From assembly GCA_037962975.1 (NCBI GenBank), contig CM075674.1, positions 42,050,501-42,114,500 of the forward strand: a stretch of 64,000 nucleotides of DNA, in the 5' to 3' direction. Origin of the DNA: Clitoria ternatea. Its lineage: Eukaryota > Streptophyta > Magnoliopsida > Fabales > Fabaceae. The translations under genes and the position numbers were made by a program. Positions within the stretch are counted from its first letter, which is position 1. The number at the start of each line of letters is the position of its first letter. This document shows, piece by piece, positions 1 to 11,243 of this stretch. The notes under the pieces are model-generated. The model saw only the letters and a program-made list of their open reading frames with translations, was not told where the DNA came from and did no database searches.

Positions 1-1630
1 TATACAATAACGCTCATACACACCTCAAGCTCATTTAGATTATCTTACCCTCTCAACTAGGGTACATTCATTTTCAACCACACAATTTTCCACCAATTCA
101 CACACAAGTATCAATCCTCATATTCAAGAAACATTCCAACCAAAGGTTTTTGGCACTTATCATGTCTCATATGTAATCAATCATGTATCAACACGTAATA
201 AGTCATTCATAGCCTCACTTAGGCTTTATTGTATAAACACCAAATTCACCACACCATACACAATTCGCATCACATATACAGAATATCACATTCATCCAAG
301 AAAACATGTCATACTACATTAATACATACATTATCATCACAATTCTCATGCATTTAGAAAATACACCCCTCTCCTACCTCAAGAGAAGTAGACCTCTGGG
401 GTTGATGTTCCCGCCTCACCAGTATTGTCAAGCCCTACACCAATCAATCATAGGGCCTCATCAATCATTCATTCAAACACCAATTCAACATACATATATA
501 TATAGGTATACACATGATTCTTATCATGTGGAAACTATTTATCAATTTCATTCATTTGCCTAATTAGGCTTCAGGAATTCCTCCCCTTAAATCACAATCC
601 ATTATTATCAAGAGTTACAACCTAATTGTTAGGTTATTCCATCTATTAAATCTCCACCAACACCTTGGTGAGGTTCCCACTTATTATGACTTCAAGTCAA
701 CATCATCATTATTTAATGTCTACCACATCATTTATAACACTCTTTCCATCAACAAATGCTAACTTCTTCAATAAATGCTATATTCTTCAATATTCTACCT
801 TTCCTCCTAAAATTCAAGTTTAGGGTTTTCACCAAACCCACCAACCTTCATAAATGCTTATATACCTCCTTCTTTTCCCACCATAATTACAACTACCTCA
901 TTAATTACTCATAAGCTTGTATTTATGTCAATCCATCTTTGGATTTCCACTTTTGAATTTTCCTCGACATTTCTCACACATTTATTGTGTTCTAACACCA
1001 AAACTTTAACTAAACTTCAACTATATACTTATATACATGGAAAATGATCATAATCTTACCTCAAGAGGAGAAAATATTTTAGTTTCCAAGCTTTCTTGAA
1101 GTCCTTGAAGGTTATTAATGGAGAAGGAAGAGATATCTCCTTTTTAAATTTTAAGTTCAAAAGAAAGAGGAAGAGGAATTATGAAGAAGAAGAAGATATG
1201 TATATGAAGATAAGAAGAAGAAAAGTGTCTACGTGAGAGACAAAAGAGTGCAACCGACTTTTGAATGAGAAAATAGGAATTTAACATTTAAATTATTAAA
1301 CCTTCATTAATTCTTTCATTTTTAAACAAACAGGTTCGTCGTTCGGGCTCAATACATATTCTAAAAATTATTCCGAATATAAATTCGGAATCCCACTAAC
1401 ATTATCTACGGCCCTGACCAACGGCATCTCAATCGGAGATACTTGGTCTGACACCTATATTTTATCCGAGTCAGTTTTCAACTCAATCGATCACCATAAT
1501 TCACCAGCAATTTCAAAAAGTCTTGTTTAAATCATTTCAAGAATTTTGGGATATTAATTAGCCCGTATTTAATTATTCAACATTTATTTTCCTAATTTAA
1601 CTTCCTATTTTAAGAATTCGGGGTGTTACA
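1..1630 (-). mobile_element. LTR fragment (minus orientation) inserted in Tekay gag
   Basis: The block ends at 1630 with GGGTGTTACA, which on the minus strand is the TGTAACACCC start typical of plant Ty3/gypsy LTRs. Directly after it, at 1631, an open gag frame resumes in mid-domain, so this is a junction between an inserted LTR and its target. The rest is AT-rich with no credible gene; the small frames inside are not protein-like. A purine-rich stretch near 1090-1250 (pyrimidine-rich on the minus strand) resembles an LTR leader. The left end and matching target duplication lie outside the window, so I cannot say whether this is a solo LTR or the edge of a full element. Confidence 0.6.
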
Positions 1631-2473
1631 TACGCCGTGTACATGCTTCGAGGGGAAGCTGAGAATTGGTGGAAGATCACCAAAAGCCGAATGATTGATG
1701 CTGGTACCCAGTTAATCTGGGAGAATTTCAAGGTGTGTTTCTTGGAGAAGTACTTTCCCAATACAGTGAGGAGTCGGAAAGAGTTAGAGTTCATGGAATT
1801 GAAGCAAGGTTCTATGTCTTTGGAGGAGTATACTGCTAAGTTCGAGGAACTGTGCCTATTTTATCCTCCTTTCCAGCAGCCGGGAACCGAGGGTTCCAAG
1901 TGCATAAAATTTGAGAGTGGGTTGAGGCCTGAGATTAAGAAGGCCTTCAGGCACCAGGAGATTCGGAATTTCCCAGTGTTGGTGAACAGGTGTCGGATTT
2001 TCAAAGAGGATGATAAGGCTCACCCGGGCCAGAGTAGTAAAACTGACACATCCTTAAAGCCACAGCAGCCTCGCTTCAAGAAGTCGGGCAATGCTGGTAG
2101 AGGCGGACCCTCCTCCAGGTTCAGAGGTCGGGGTCCACGTGGTGGACGTTCAGTCGGTCATCCAAGAGACGGCAAATGTTTTAAGTGTGGTGGAGACCAT
2201 TTCGCTCGGGATTGTGATAATGATGATGAGGTTGTATGCTTCCACTGTAATGAGAAAGGGCATATTCGCCCTGACTGCCCTCAGCTGCAGCAAGCAAATG
2301 CTAATGTACACCGTGGAGGCTTCCGAGGAAAAGGCTGTGGAAATGGTAATTTTGGTGGCCGAGGGAATGGAGCTCGGGGTAACATGATGGTTGCTCGGAA
2401 TAATCGTGGTGGAAATGCTAATCAACCGGCTGCAGGCAGAGTCTATGCAATCAATGCCGAGGATGCTGCATAA
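1631..2473 (+). pseudogene. Ty3/gypsy (Tekay) gag, 5'-truncated
   Basis: Capsid-nucleocapsid protein of a Tekay-clade chromovirus, which would package element RNA in cytoplasmic particles. The frame opens inside the retrotransposon gag domain (GEAENWW near 1650) because the LTR ending at 1630 interrupts it. A basic Gly/Arg-rich linker (about 2090-2160) is followed by two zinc knuckles of CX2CX4HX4C type, CFKCGGDHFARDC near 2178-2216 and CFHCNEKGHIRPDC near 2240-2280. A second Gly/Arg-rich tail ends at a TAA at 2471-2473, after which the same frame stays open into protease. No start codon of its own is present; the N-terminal part must lie upstream of the window. Confidence 0.85.
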
Positions 2474-4255
2474 GCAAATGATTTGGTACAAAGTAAGTGT
2501 TCACTCGGTAGACATACCATTGATATTGTTTTTGATTCTGGAGCTACACACTCCTTTATAGTTGATGATTGTGTGAGGCGGCTAAGATTGCCTGCTGTTG
2601 ACATGGATCAGACTTTGGATGTATCCAATCCGACCGGTATTAAGTTGTGGACATTGATGATGTGCAAGGATGTATCCTTTACATTGGGCGATCAGAATTT
2701 TACTACCGACTTGATATGCTTACCCTTGAAGGGCATTGACGTTGTGCTTGGCATGGATTGGCTATCAGCCAACAAGGTGATGGTCGATTGCCAAAACCGA
2801 CGGGTGATTTTTTTGAAACTGACTGCCAACGACTACACGGTCCAAGGTATATCCCAACTATTTGTGATGCTATGTTTGGCTGAGGGAGAGGGTAGATCCC
2901 GAGTGCATGATATTCCAATTGTATATGATTTCCCTGAGGTATTTCTGGAGGATGTACCGGGTGTCCCTCCGAATAGAGAAATTAAATTCTCTATTGATCT
3001 GATTCCTAGAGCCGAGCCAGTCTCCAGTGCACCCTATAGGATGTCCCCGACTAAGTTAGCCGAGTTGAAGAAACAAGTCGATGAGTTACTTGGAAAACAG
3101 TTTATCCGACCGAGTGTATCACCGTGGGGTGCTCCAGTGTTACTCGTCAAGAAGAAAGATGACAGTATGAGGTTGTGTGTGGATTACCGACAGCTGAACA
3201 AGCTTACAATAAAGAATCGGTACCCATTACCTAGGATTGATGATCTAATTGATAAATTGCGGGGTGTTTTAGTCTTTTCAAAGATTGACTTGCGATCAGG
3301 ATACCATCAAATCCGAGTCAAGGATTCGGATATTCCCAAGATGGCATTTAGGACCCGGTATGGTCACTATGAGTAAGTAGTAATGTCGTTCGGTGTAACC
3401 AATGCCCCTGCTGTATTCATGAACTATATGAATAGCATCTTTCACCCATACTTAGACCGATTCGTGGTCGTCTTTATTGATGACATCTTGGTTTATTCCA
3501 AATCTCCCAAGGAGCATGAGGAACATCTCCGATCGGTGCTCCAAATATTGAAGGAAAAGCAACTGTTTTCTAAGCTTTCAAAGTGTGACTTTTGGATGGA
3601 TAGGATCCACTTTCTGGGGCATGTAATCTCCGAGGAAGGCGTCTCGGTTGATCCTTCCAAGGTGGAAGCTGTTATGGCATGGGAGAGACCCAAGTCGGTC
3701 TCGGAGATCAGGAGTTTTATGGGTTTGGCCGGTTATTATCAAAGATTTATTGAAGGGTTCTCTAAGATTGCACTACCATTGACCAAGTTGACTCGAAAGA
3801 ATATCCCTTTTGTGTGGAATTCCGAGTGTGAGAGGAGTTTCCAAGAGTTAAAGACTAAGCTGACTACAGCTCCTGTGTTGGCGTTGCCGAACCTGCAAGA
3901 AAGCTTTGTAGTTTATTGTGATGCATCCGGACTCGGTCTAGGATGTGTGTTGATGCAGAAGGGCCGAGTGATAGCTTATGCCTCTCATCAATTGAGACCA
4001 CACGAACAACACTATCCGACTCACGACCTGGATTTAGCAGTTGTGGTCTTCGCATTGAAAATATGGAGACATTACCTGTATGGGTCGAAATTTGAAGTGT
4101 ATAGCGATCACAAAAGTCTGAAATATCTATTTGATCAGAAGGAGCTGAATATGAGGCAAAGGAGGTGGACCGAGTTCTTGAAAGATTACGACTTCGAGTT
4201 GAAATATCACCCGGGCAAGGCGAATGTTGTGGCCGATGCCTTGAGTCGGAAGTCC
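2474..4255 (+). pseudogene. Tekay pol: protease, reverse transcriptase, RNase H
   Basis: Continues in frame from gag. Aspartic protease shows the DSGATHSF motif near 2535. Reverse transcriptase starts near 3010, with the LCVDYRQLNK block near 3175 and the catalytic FIDDILVYS box near 3475. RNase H follows with VVYCDASGLGLG near 3910 and DALSRKS near 4235. The frame is broken by TAA at 3374-3376 inside the RT core, just before the conserved SFG-TNAP block. The catalytic residues of protease and RT are retained, so decay is recent enough for every domain to be recognisable. Gene order PR-RT-RH-INT is that of Ty3/gypsy. Confidence 0.85.
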
Positions 4256-5808
4256 ATTCATGTGGCAGTAATGATGGTAAAGGAAATGGAATTACTTGAG
4301 CAATTCCGAGACATGAACTTGCATATGGATGTCTCTTCGTCTTGGAAAGTAACACTCGGTATGTTGAAAATAGCCAATGAATTCCTGAAGCTAATGTATG
4401 AGGAGCAGAAGTCGGATTCCTATTTAGCTGAGATGAAGGAGACTCAGGCTGAAGGCAAGGACTTGTCCTTAACCGAGGGCTCGGATGGTATTTACCGAGT
4501 GAAGGGTAGAATCTATGTGCCGAGTGCTGGAAATTTGAGAAGGATGGTACTTGATGAAGCCCACAAAAGTCTGTTGAGCATCCACCCGGGCACTACAAAG
4601 ATGTACCATGACTTGAGATTGCACTTTTGGTGGCCCGGATTGAAGAAAGACGTGGTGGATTATGTGGCTCGGTGTATTATTTGTCAGAAGACGAAGGTTG
4701 AGCACCAAAAACCATTCGGTGGTTTGCAACCTCTCAAAATTCCCGTGTGGAAGTGGGATGCAATCGCTATGGATTTTGTGATGGGATTGCCTAGAACCCG
4801 AGCAGGTTATGATGCTATCTGGGTCATTGTGGACTGATTGACGAAGTCTGCACATTTCTTGCCAATGAATATGAGATATTCACCGCAGAAACTGGCACAG
4901 ATTTATATCCGAGAGATTGTCCGACTGTATGGTGTGCCATCTTCTATTATGTCGGATAGGGATCCGAGATTCACTTCCCGGTTTTGGGGAAGCTTGCACC
5001 AGGAATTAGGCTCAAAACTCCGATTGAGTTCAACCTACCATCCCTAGTCGGATGGGTAGTCCGAGCGGACTATACAGAGTTTGGAGGACTTGTTGAGGTT
5101 CTGTGTACTGGAACATGGTGGTAGCTGGGAGCAGTACCTCCCTGTGATTTAATTTACCTATAACAATAGCTACCATAGCAGCATCGGTATGGCACCGTAT
5201 GAGGCTTTGTATGGCTGGAAATGTCGACGCCTCTGTGTTGGTTAGAGACCAGAGAGAGTTTAATGTTGGGGCCTGAAATTATGCAGCAGACTTCTGAGCA
5301 GATCCAGATGGTTAGGGGAAGAATGAAGGCATCCCAAGACCGACAGAAGAGCTATCATGATAAGCGGACGAAACCGCTTGAATTTATGGTCGGTGATAAG
5401 GTGTTCCTAAAGGTTTCACCGAATAAAGGGGTCGGACGAGCCTTGAAGAGTGGGAAATTGAACCCCAGGTATATTGGACCCTATAAAGTGTTGGAACGGG
5501 TCGGTCCTGTTGCCTATAGGATTGCTTTACCGACTCATTTATCAAACCTGCACAATGTATTCCACGTGTCTCAGTTGAGAAAATACTTACCCGACTCCAC
5601 TTATGAGATACCGGATGATGAGGTTGAGATCAAAGAAAATCTGACTACTGTGGCTATGCCGACTGAAATTATGGATCGGTTGGTAAAACGCTTGAGAAGT
5701 AAAGACGTGCAATTGGTTAAGGCGGCATGGCAATAAAACCGATTCACTTCTTACACGTGGGAGCGTGAAGATGCCATGAGGCAGCAATACCCGGAGCTAT
5801 TTCATTGA
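4256..5808 (+). pseudogene. Tekay pol: integrase and chromodomain, frameshifted
   Basis: Integrase with HHCC zinc finger (HPGTTKMYHD near 4585, CIICQKTK near 4670) and DDE core (MDFVMGLP near 4770). In-frame stops occur at 4835-4837 (TGA), 5045-5047 (TAG), 5057-5059 (TAG) and 5150-5152 (TAA). A frameshift near 5225 moves the reading frame; the C-terminal half is open from 5221 to a TAA at 5734-5736. After that stop the frame continues to TGA at 5806-5808 with the second half of a chromodomain (SYTWEREDAMRQQYPELF), the signature of Tekay-clade chromoviruses. Chromodomains of this type steer integration to heterochromatin. Confidence 0.85.
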
Positions 5809-5847
5809 GGTAAGCTCATGTTTGAATTTTGAGGACGAAATTCTTTG

Positions 5848-5861
5848 ATGGTGGGGAGAAT
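5848..5861 (+). other. Polypurine tract of the Tekay element
   Basis: The purine run GGTGGGGAGAA lies immediately 5' of the LTR start TGTAATATCC, where plus-strand priming is expected. Its position just after the end of pol confirms the element's plus orientation. Confidence 0.7.
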
Positions 5862-5989
5862 TGTAATATCCTGATTAAGATTTATTTCCCATTAAGAATA
5901 AATACTGATTTAGATTAATTGTAGATTAAAGATTAAAGGCCGGTTAACTAAGTATGGCACGGAATTGACGCATGTGCCCTTATTGATCA

Positions 5990-5995
5990 TATAAA
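5990..5995 (+). promoter_or_regulatory. TATA box of the Tekay LTR
   Basis: TATAAA lies about 130 bp inside the LTR, with a CT-rich transcribed-leader-like stretch beginning about 25 bp downstream. This is the usual U3/R arrangement of an LTR promoter. Confidence 0.5.
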
Positions 5996-6534
5996 GGGCT
6001 CCTGTTTCACTTTCTACTCACGCAGAGTTTGAAAGAGGAAAAGAGAGTTGAGAGCATTTCTCGTCATGCATGCAGCAACCATTCCCATTTTCTTCTGAAG
6101 CCAGCCAAGCTTCTCCTTCTTCTTCTTCTTCTTTGTCTTCTTCTCCTTCTTCTCTGTCCTCTTCTTCTTCTTCGTCAACGATGTTGTGGTGTCTCGGAGT
6201 TGTGGAAGTACTCCACTGTTGGTGAGACGGAGCCTTGAGAGGACAGCTGTCGATTTCTTAAAGCTGAGTGTAGAGTTTTACTGGGTTCGAAGGTCATTTA
6301 GCTGAAAAGAGTGATCGAAGGAGTGATCGGAGCAACTAATAATCGTTGAAAGTCCGAGGGACTTCACAGTAGGTAGGGGGTGCTTTACATTTCAAATGCA
6401 TGGTTTATGGACGGATTCCAGGTGAAAATGCTATGTTGATTGTTTATAACTTGAAATGTATTGTTTGATGTGTTCTGGTTGAGTGATAGTCTAAGAAATG
6501 CCCGGTTTTGTGATGACTATGAGTCGTATAGTGT

Positions 6535-6900
6535 ATGTTGATTTTCGTCCATGAGATGCATGTTGATAATCAAGAGAGTGTTGAGTGAATGCATGAGATG
6601 CATGTGGCTGAAATGGTGTATGTCGAGTGCTTATGTTAAGGGATTGTTATGCTGACTTCTGTTTGGAATTTATTATGAATTGCATGAGATGCATGTGCTG
6701 TTAATGAGAAAGCCGAGTGTATATAATATGAGTCTGCTACGATGGTTTCCGTGTATGGTTTTATATGAAAATGCATGAGATGCATGTAGATATTACTGTA
6801 ATTACTGAGTGGTTGTACTGTGAGACAGTTGGGTTGGTCTCCGTGTGTGGTTTTTATATTAAAGGCATGAGATGCATGTGATGGCAGTGTGAAATTGTTA
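6535..6900 (+). repeat. About 91-bp tandem repeat with GCATGAGATGCATG core
   Basis: The core GCATGAGATGCATG recurs near 6594, 6684, 6775 and 6866, at 90-91 bp spacing, with diverged copies near 6550 and 7046. Flanking text such as CCGTGT(A/G)TGGTTTT also repeats, showing a true tandem array and not just a recurring short motif. The core is nearly palindromic (ATGCAT-GA-GATGCAT). Confidence 0.75.
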
Positions 6901-7003
6901 TACCGATTCCATTCATGACTTTATGATAATATTATGTATGATATGCACCAGTGAAAATACTAAGAGCATTTAGCGTGAGACGCTCGATTATGAATCGGTA
7001 ATT

Positions 7004-7004
<1 letters not shown>

Positions 7005-7044
<40 letters not shown>
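7005..7044. repeat. (TA)n microsatellite in the LTR
   Basis: An uninterrupted run of alternating T and A. A second run lies at about 7738-7766 in the same LTR. Confidence 0.9.
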
Positions 7045-7046
<2 letters not shown>

Positions 7047-7735
7047 GCATGAGATACTATCAAAGACCTTGAGTGGGACTCAAGGCAAGCCGACTGAGTG
7101 GGACTCAGGGCTGCTCGTAACACTGCCGTTGACGCTGAGAGTGTTTGTGTTACATGAGAGGGCAAACGGTTTGGTACCAGTAAAACGGCCGGATCAGCTG
7201 AGAGCTGAATAAAAGGCTGAGAGCCTATGTTGCAACATAAAAATCTATTAATGAATAATCGGATCCAACTGAATAAATATGTGCACACCTATAACTGTTG
7301 CCGAGTGCAATGTGATTTGTATGTATATGTGTAAATGTTATTGTGAATAGCATGTTTAATATAGCCGAGAGTTAGTTGAGTGAATTCTGACTGAATGATG
7401 CCGTGTGTGTAATCATATTGAATGGCAGTGTATGTTATTAATTGATTGAGATATAATATTGTGTAGTTGAGAACTTGAGGATTAATCCAAGTCAATAACT
7501 GTCATTTAATATGTAAAATACTCACCCCTACTTGTGGCTATATTTACAGTGGATATAGGTCAGGATGAAGAATGACGAGTGTTACTCAAGTCCGAGTGAT
7601 GAGTATTTTGTACTGATGTAGTGTACATATGGTACATCCTGTATATATATCTATGTGTAGCCTTGGCCAGCTCTTATGAACATCGTTCTGTTGAACATAT
7701 TTATATATGTATTGAACTACCCAGTATTGAGATCA

Positions 7736-7770
<35 letters not shown>

Positions 7771-7879
7771 ATGAGGTTGTTGCATTAACTGAGAAACATC
7801 GTTATAGGAGAAGTGCTAAGGGCTAAATGGTTCCGTGAGAAACATAGTTGAGGGCCTTCTCCGAATGAATAAAGTTTAA

Positions 7880-8545
7880 AGTAATTCCGAGTGGGATGTG
7901 TTCGGGAGGACTACTTCCGAGGGAAGACTAGTCAATACGTTATCGAGTGAAAAATAGCTGAGTGAATCTCTTCCGATTGGAGAAAGATTTAAATATTCCT
8001 GAGTGGGAAATTCTGAGAAAACCACTTCCGAGGGAAGAATAGTTATGATGTCCCTGAGTGAGGTATATTCTAGAAAACCTCCTCCGAGTGGATAGGGCTT
8101 GCATGTTTCCGAGTGAATAATGTTTACATAATTCTGAGTAAGACTTAGCCTAGAAAATCTTCCGAGTGAAGAATGGTTAAAGTGATTCCGAGCGACGCTT
8201 AGTCTAGAAAGCCTCTTCCGAGGGAAGAAAGGGTAATACATTTCTGAGTGATTTGAGGTTGAAGTGCCTCCGAGTGAAGCGAGATTAAATTAATTCTGAG
8301 TGAAGCTTAACCGAAGGGGAAATACTTCCGAGTGAAGGAAAGTTTAAAGATTTTGAGTGGAATTAACTGAGAGAATCATTTTCCGGATGAAGATTCAATG
8401 GGGGTTCCGAGTGAACCATGTCTGTGTGGAGACCTTCCAAAATAAGGATAAGGGTCTGACTTTGAGTGAGAATTTCGAATGAGGTATGACTCGGGGGACC
8501 GTTCCCGAGTGAACGGAGGTCCCGATTCCGAGTGAAGTAATACAC
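7880..8545 (+). repeat. Degenerate repeat array with TTCCGAGTGAAG core
   Basis: More than a dozen copies of a C/TTCCGAGTG or TCTGAGTG core, mostly 25-60 bp apart, each followed by purine-rich text and TTAA-like spacers. The spacing suggests decayed tandem units of about 55-60 bp. The solo LTR at 50696-53507 has the reverse-complement version (CACTCGGA) at 51055-51290, so this is a family feature of the LTR. The short minus-strand frames across it are repeat translations, not genes. Confidence 0.75.
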
Positions 8546-8790
8546 CGAATGTATGGGCTCGCTTCAGTGAATAAGGACTCGCTCCAGCGAGTAGAAGCTC
8601 GCTCAAGCGACTTCTGCTGGGTACGCTTAGCCAAATCAGGGTCTTGCTAAGCGAGTGGCACCCTTACTCGTTTTTTTTGTTTCCCTCGACTTCGGGTTTG
8701 TTTTATTTTGTCCCGACTCCTATTGTGAACCTGAAAAATTTTCCCTACTCTTGGACTTGCTTTTATTTAAGTCGGGATGTTTCTTTTAAT

Positions 8791-9380
8791 ATTTTCTTCC
8801 AAACATATTTATATTATATGATCCTCAAGTACATAATTAAATTAACTGTTAGAAGATTATTTTAATTTAACCACATGAAATTATATTTTAATCATCAAAA
8901 TCATGTTTTAGTAGTTAGTTAAACATGCTAGAACAATATAAACAAATTTATATATAATGTAATTAGAGACATAAGCATTTAACAAATTTAAGTTTAGCAT
9001 AAAAATTAAAAATGAAATGTTCAAACTTGAATAGATTGCAATTTCAAATATATAAATATAATATAAATAAACAAGATACCCTTTTTATTGATCAAAACAA
9101 AAACATCCAACTATCATAATTACCAACTACAGAACAAAGGACTGACATAGATATTAAACCCTAGCTAATCAGTCTTAACCATGCTATAAAGACTAATCAC
9201 TTGAATGGAAATTACGCAACATAATTTAAACAAACAAAAAGAGCATCAACAATATATCTTTGCAAGGTTCAACATCTAGGGGGGTTAAAACTTCAACAGT
9301 ATTGAGAAAAAGTGAACATGTGAATTTTTTACCTTAAACGTTATCATAATTTCAACTGTTAATCTAGTCAATTTTAATTC
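8791..9380. other. AT-rich spacer, nothing recognised
   Basis: No coding frame, RNA gene or repeat end is evident. It separates the Tekay LTR from the hAT element and may contain the unlocated LTR end. Confidence 0.5.
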
Positions 9381-9388
9381 ACCCTACT

Positions 9389-10508
9389 GAGGTCCAGTCT
9401 TAAAATTTCATGGGCCGTGAGAGACACTATAGATAAAGGCCCTTTAATATATTTTTTTAAGAAAAAACTTTATTAAATAATCAAATCAACATTAATATAG
9501 CCATTATAAATTCTTAACATATGAATCAAATATATCATAAAAAATTATTCTTCCACCTACACTAAAGTAAAAAAAAACAAATTATCATAAAAAACGGTTT
9601 ATTCTACCATTTTTAGATGCAAAATCATTAATGACAACATCAACATCAATACTCCCTAACATATCCTTTCGTTTTCATTTTTTTCACTTCTAGATAGATG
9701 TTTTTTAGGAGACATGTTAAGAAAGATAATTAAAATAATAAATTAACACAAGAAAAGAAGTAAAGAACAGTAGGACAAGAAGCTGATGTTGGATCGTTCA
9801 TAACCTCATACGTATATGTTAATTTCAATAGCTAAATTTAAACAGTGTAAGCATAAAATTCACAAATTAATATGAAAATTGAAACAACCAACCAATTAGT
9901 AATAACTATTAAAAATTTAAAAATTAAATATTCTTAACATAGAACTAATAAAAATATAAAAAAGAATGAAACAATTGACAATGACTATAAAAAATAAAAA
10001 CTAAGATCCTATAACATAAAAATTAACAAAATATTGATATCAATATAAATAAAGTTCTTAAATAATTTATACAACAACATAAATTATAACTTATTAACAA
10101 CTGATTTGGAAGGTGAACATACATACCGTGGCGATTGACATTTGAGAGGGATCAAATGAAGAATGACGAAATACGAAAATATAATTGTTTTAGTTATATA
10201 TATTACCGTTACTTTTTTTATCCGTTATAGTAACATTGTAACGTTAATATGTTTTTTGCTTATTCCAATTGTGAAATGTGAAATTAATTTGTGTACAATT
10301 GCCTTTGTAAGGCTAAAAATTTAATTAAAAAATTGAAACATGCTAGGAACTAAACCTAGGACCTTTAAGCGAAAGCTATGTGACCTTACTGGATGTTTTG
10401 AAATTTATTGATTTTTTTTGTATAAACTAAACATTATTTATTTTGGGCCTCTATTAATAATGGGCCCTGGGCCATTGCCCTTGTTTCCAAGGCCTAGGGC
10501 CGGCCCTG
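9389..10508. mobile_element. Non-autonomous hAT-like element with 8-9 bp target duplication
   Basis: The right end, read inward, is CAGGGCCGGCCCT, a plant hAT terminal sequence. The left end GAGGTCCAGTCTT aligns with it at about 8 of 13 positions. The 9-mer ACCCTACTG flanks both sides (9381-9389 and 10509-10517), matching the 8-bp duplication made by hAT transposases with one base ambiguous. Subterminal GGGCC/GGCCC motifs recur at both ends. The 1.1-kb interior is AT-rich and has no transposase, so it is a deletion derivative mobilised in trans. Confidence 0.8.
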
Positions 10509-10517
10509 ACCCTACTG

Positions 10518-11171
10518 TGAGCCAAATCTTTCTACTTGCATCAAAATTTAGGTGGATTGTTGCTATTGATGTCAATAGCAGCATGAATACGAAGCCTCTT
10601 TGTTTTGTAAGTGATGCATTTTTTCAGCTTCTCTAGCTTGGCCTTGAATTCTAGGAGTTGACTAGTATTCATCATTTCAATCGGAGAAGCCTACCAGAAT
10701 TCATCATGTGCCTTCTTCAATGAACAATTCAGTTCTCCGCGGCGCTTTTTCTCATCCTTAAGTTGGTTAGAGGTATGATTGAGTTATGTAATGAGGTCAG
10801 GCTTGGGCAGCATGTTGGGTCCTCTCCACCTACATTTGATGTGGTGGCATCTGAGAGAGATAACTAACAATGGTGTCATTGTGTCAAATATATACAAACG
10901 TTATTTTGTCTTTGTATCAAAGCTTCATAAATCCTTTTTGAAGATACTCCAAAACTGATCTCTTTCTAAGAAGACTGCTCCTATCATCAAAAGATATAAG
11001 AAAACAAGCTTCTAATTAGACCATGTCTAACTTTTAAAGAACCGACCACTTAAAAATTTAATTTTTTTGGAAAATGTAAACAAATATTAACCTTTACATT
11101 AAATAAAAATATAGATTCACTCTTAAAATTTTATTACTACTATAAACTTTTACATAATATATTAATTGTAA
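10518..11171. other. Unassigned spacer before the tRNA-like array
   Basis: No gene is recognised. The segment 11060-11170 already matches the spacer text that precedes the other tRNA-like copies (for example near 12560-12638), so the array may begin slightly upstream of 11172. Confidence 0.5.
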
Positions 11172-11243
11172 ACGTCTATGGCCTAATGGAAAAGGCATTT
11201 GACTTTTAATCAGACGATTGTGGGTTGGAGTCCTACCAAATGT
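11172..11243 (+). pseudogene. tRNA-Arg-like pseudogene (unit A, type 1)
   Basis: 72 nt in tRNA layout, with D arm GCCTAATGGAAAAGGC and T arm GTGGG/CCTAC. The anticodon loop is CTTTTAA (TTT instead of TCT), the anticodon stem is mismatched, and the B box is changed from GGTTCGAGTCC to GGTTGGAGTCC. Both promoter and fold are damaged. Confidence 0.7.

Larger units (their letters stand above)
5862..8790 (+). mobile_element. 3' LTR of the Tekay element (right end uncertain)
   Basis: Starts with TGTAATATCCTG right after the polypurine tract. A promoter-like TATAAA lies at 5990-5995, followed by a pyrimidine-rich leader with CTT repeats (about 6110-6175). The remainder is built of internal tandem arrays listed separately and ends in an AT-rich zone. 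It shares composition and the repeated GAGTGAAG/CACTCGGA motif with the solo LTR at 50696-53507. I see no clear ...CA end or target duplication; 8790 is the approximate limit of recognisable LTR text. Confidence 0.6.

Noticed and set aside
306..563. 85-residue frame in the first LTR fragment
   Set aside because: Low-complexity, no family signature, and it lies inside LTR sequence.
6932..8634. Several minus-strand frames of 60-121 residues
   Set aside because: They translate tandem repeats and (TA)n runs in the Tekay LTR; repeat-derived open frames are not evidence of genes.
11172..11243. tRNA-Lys(UUU) gene
   Set aside because: The TTT loop is a point change in a tRNA-Arg-like copy with a damaged B box and mismatched stems.
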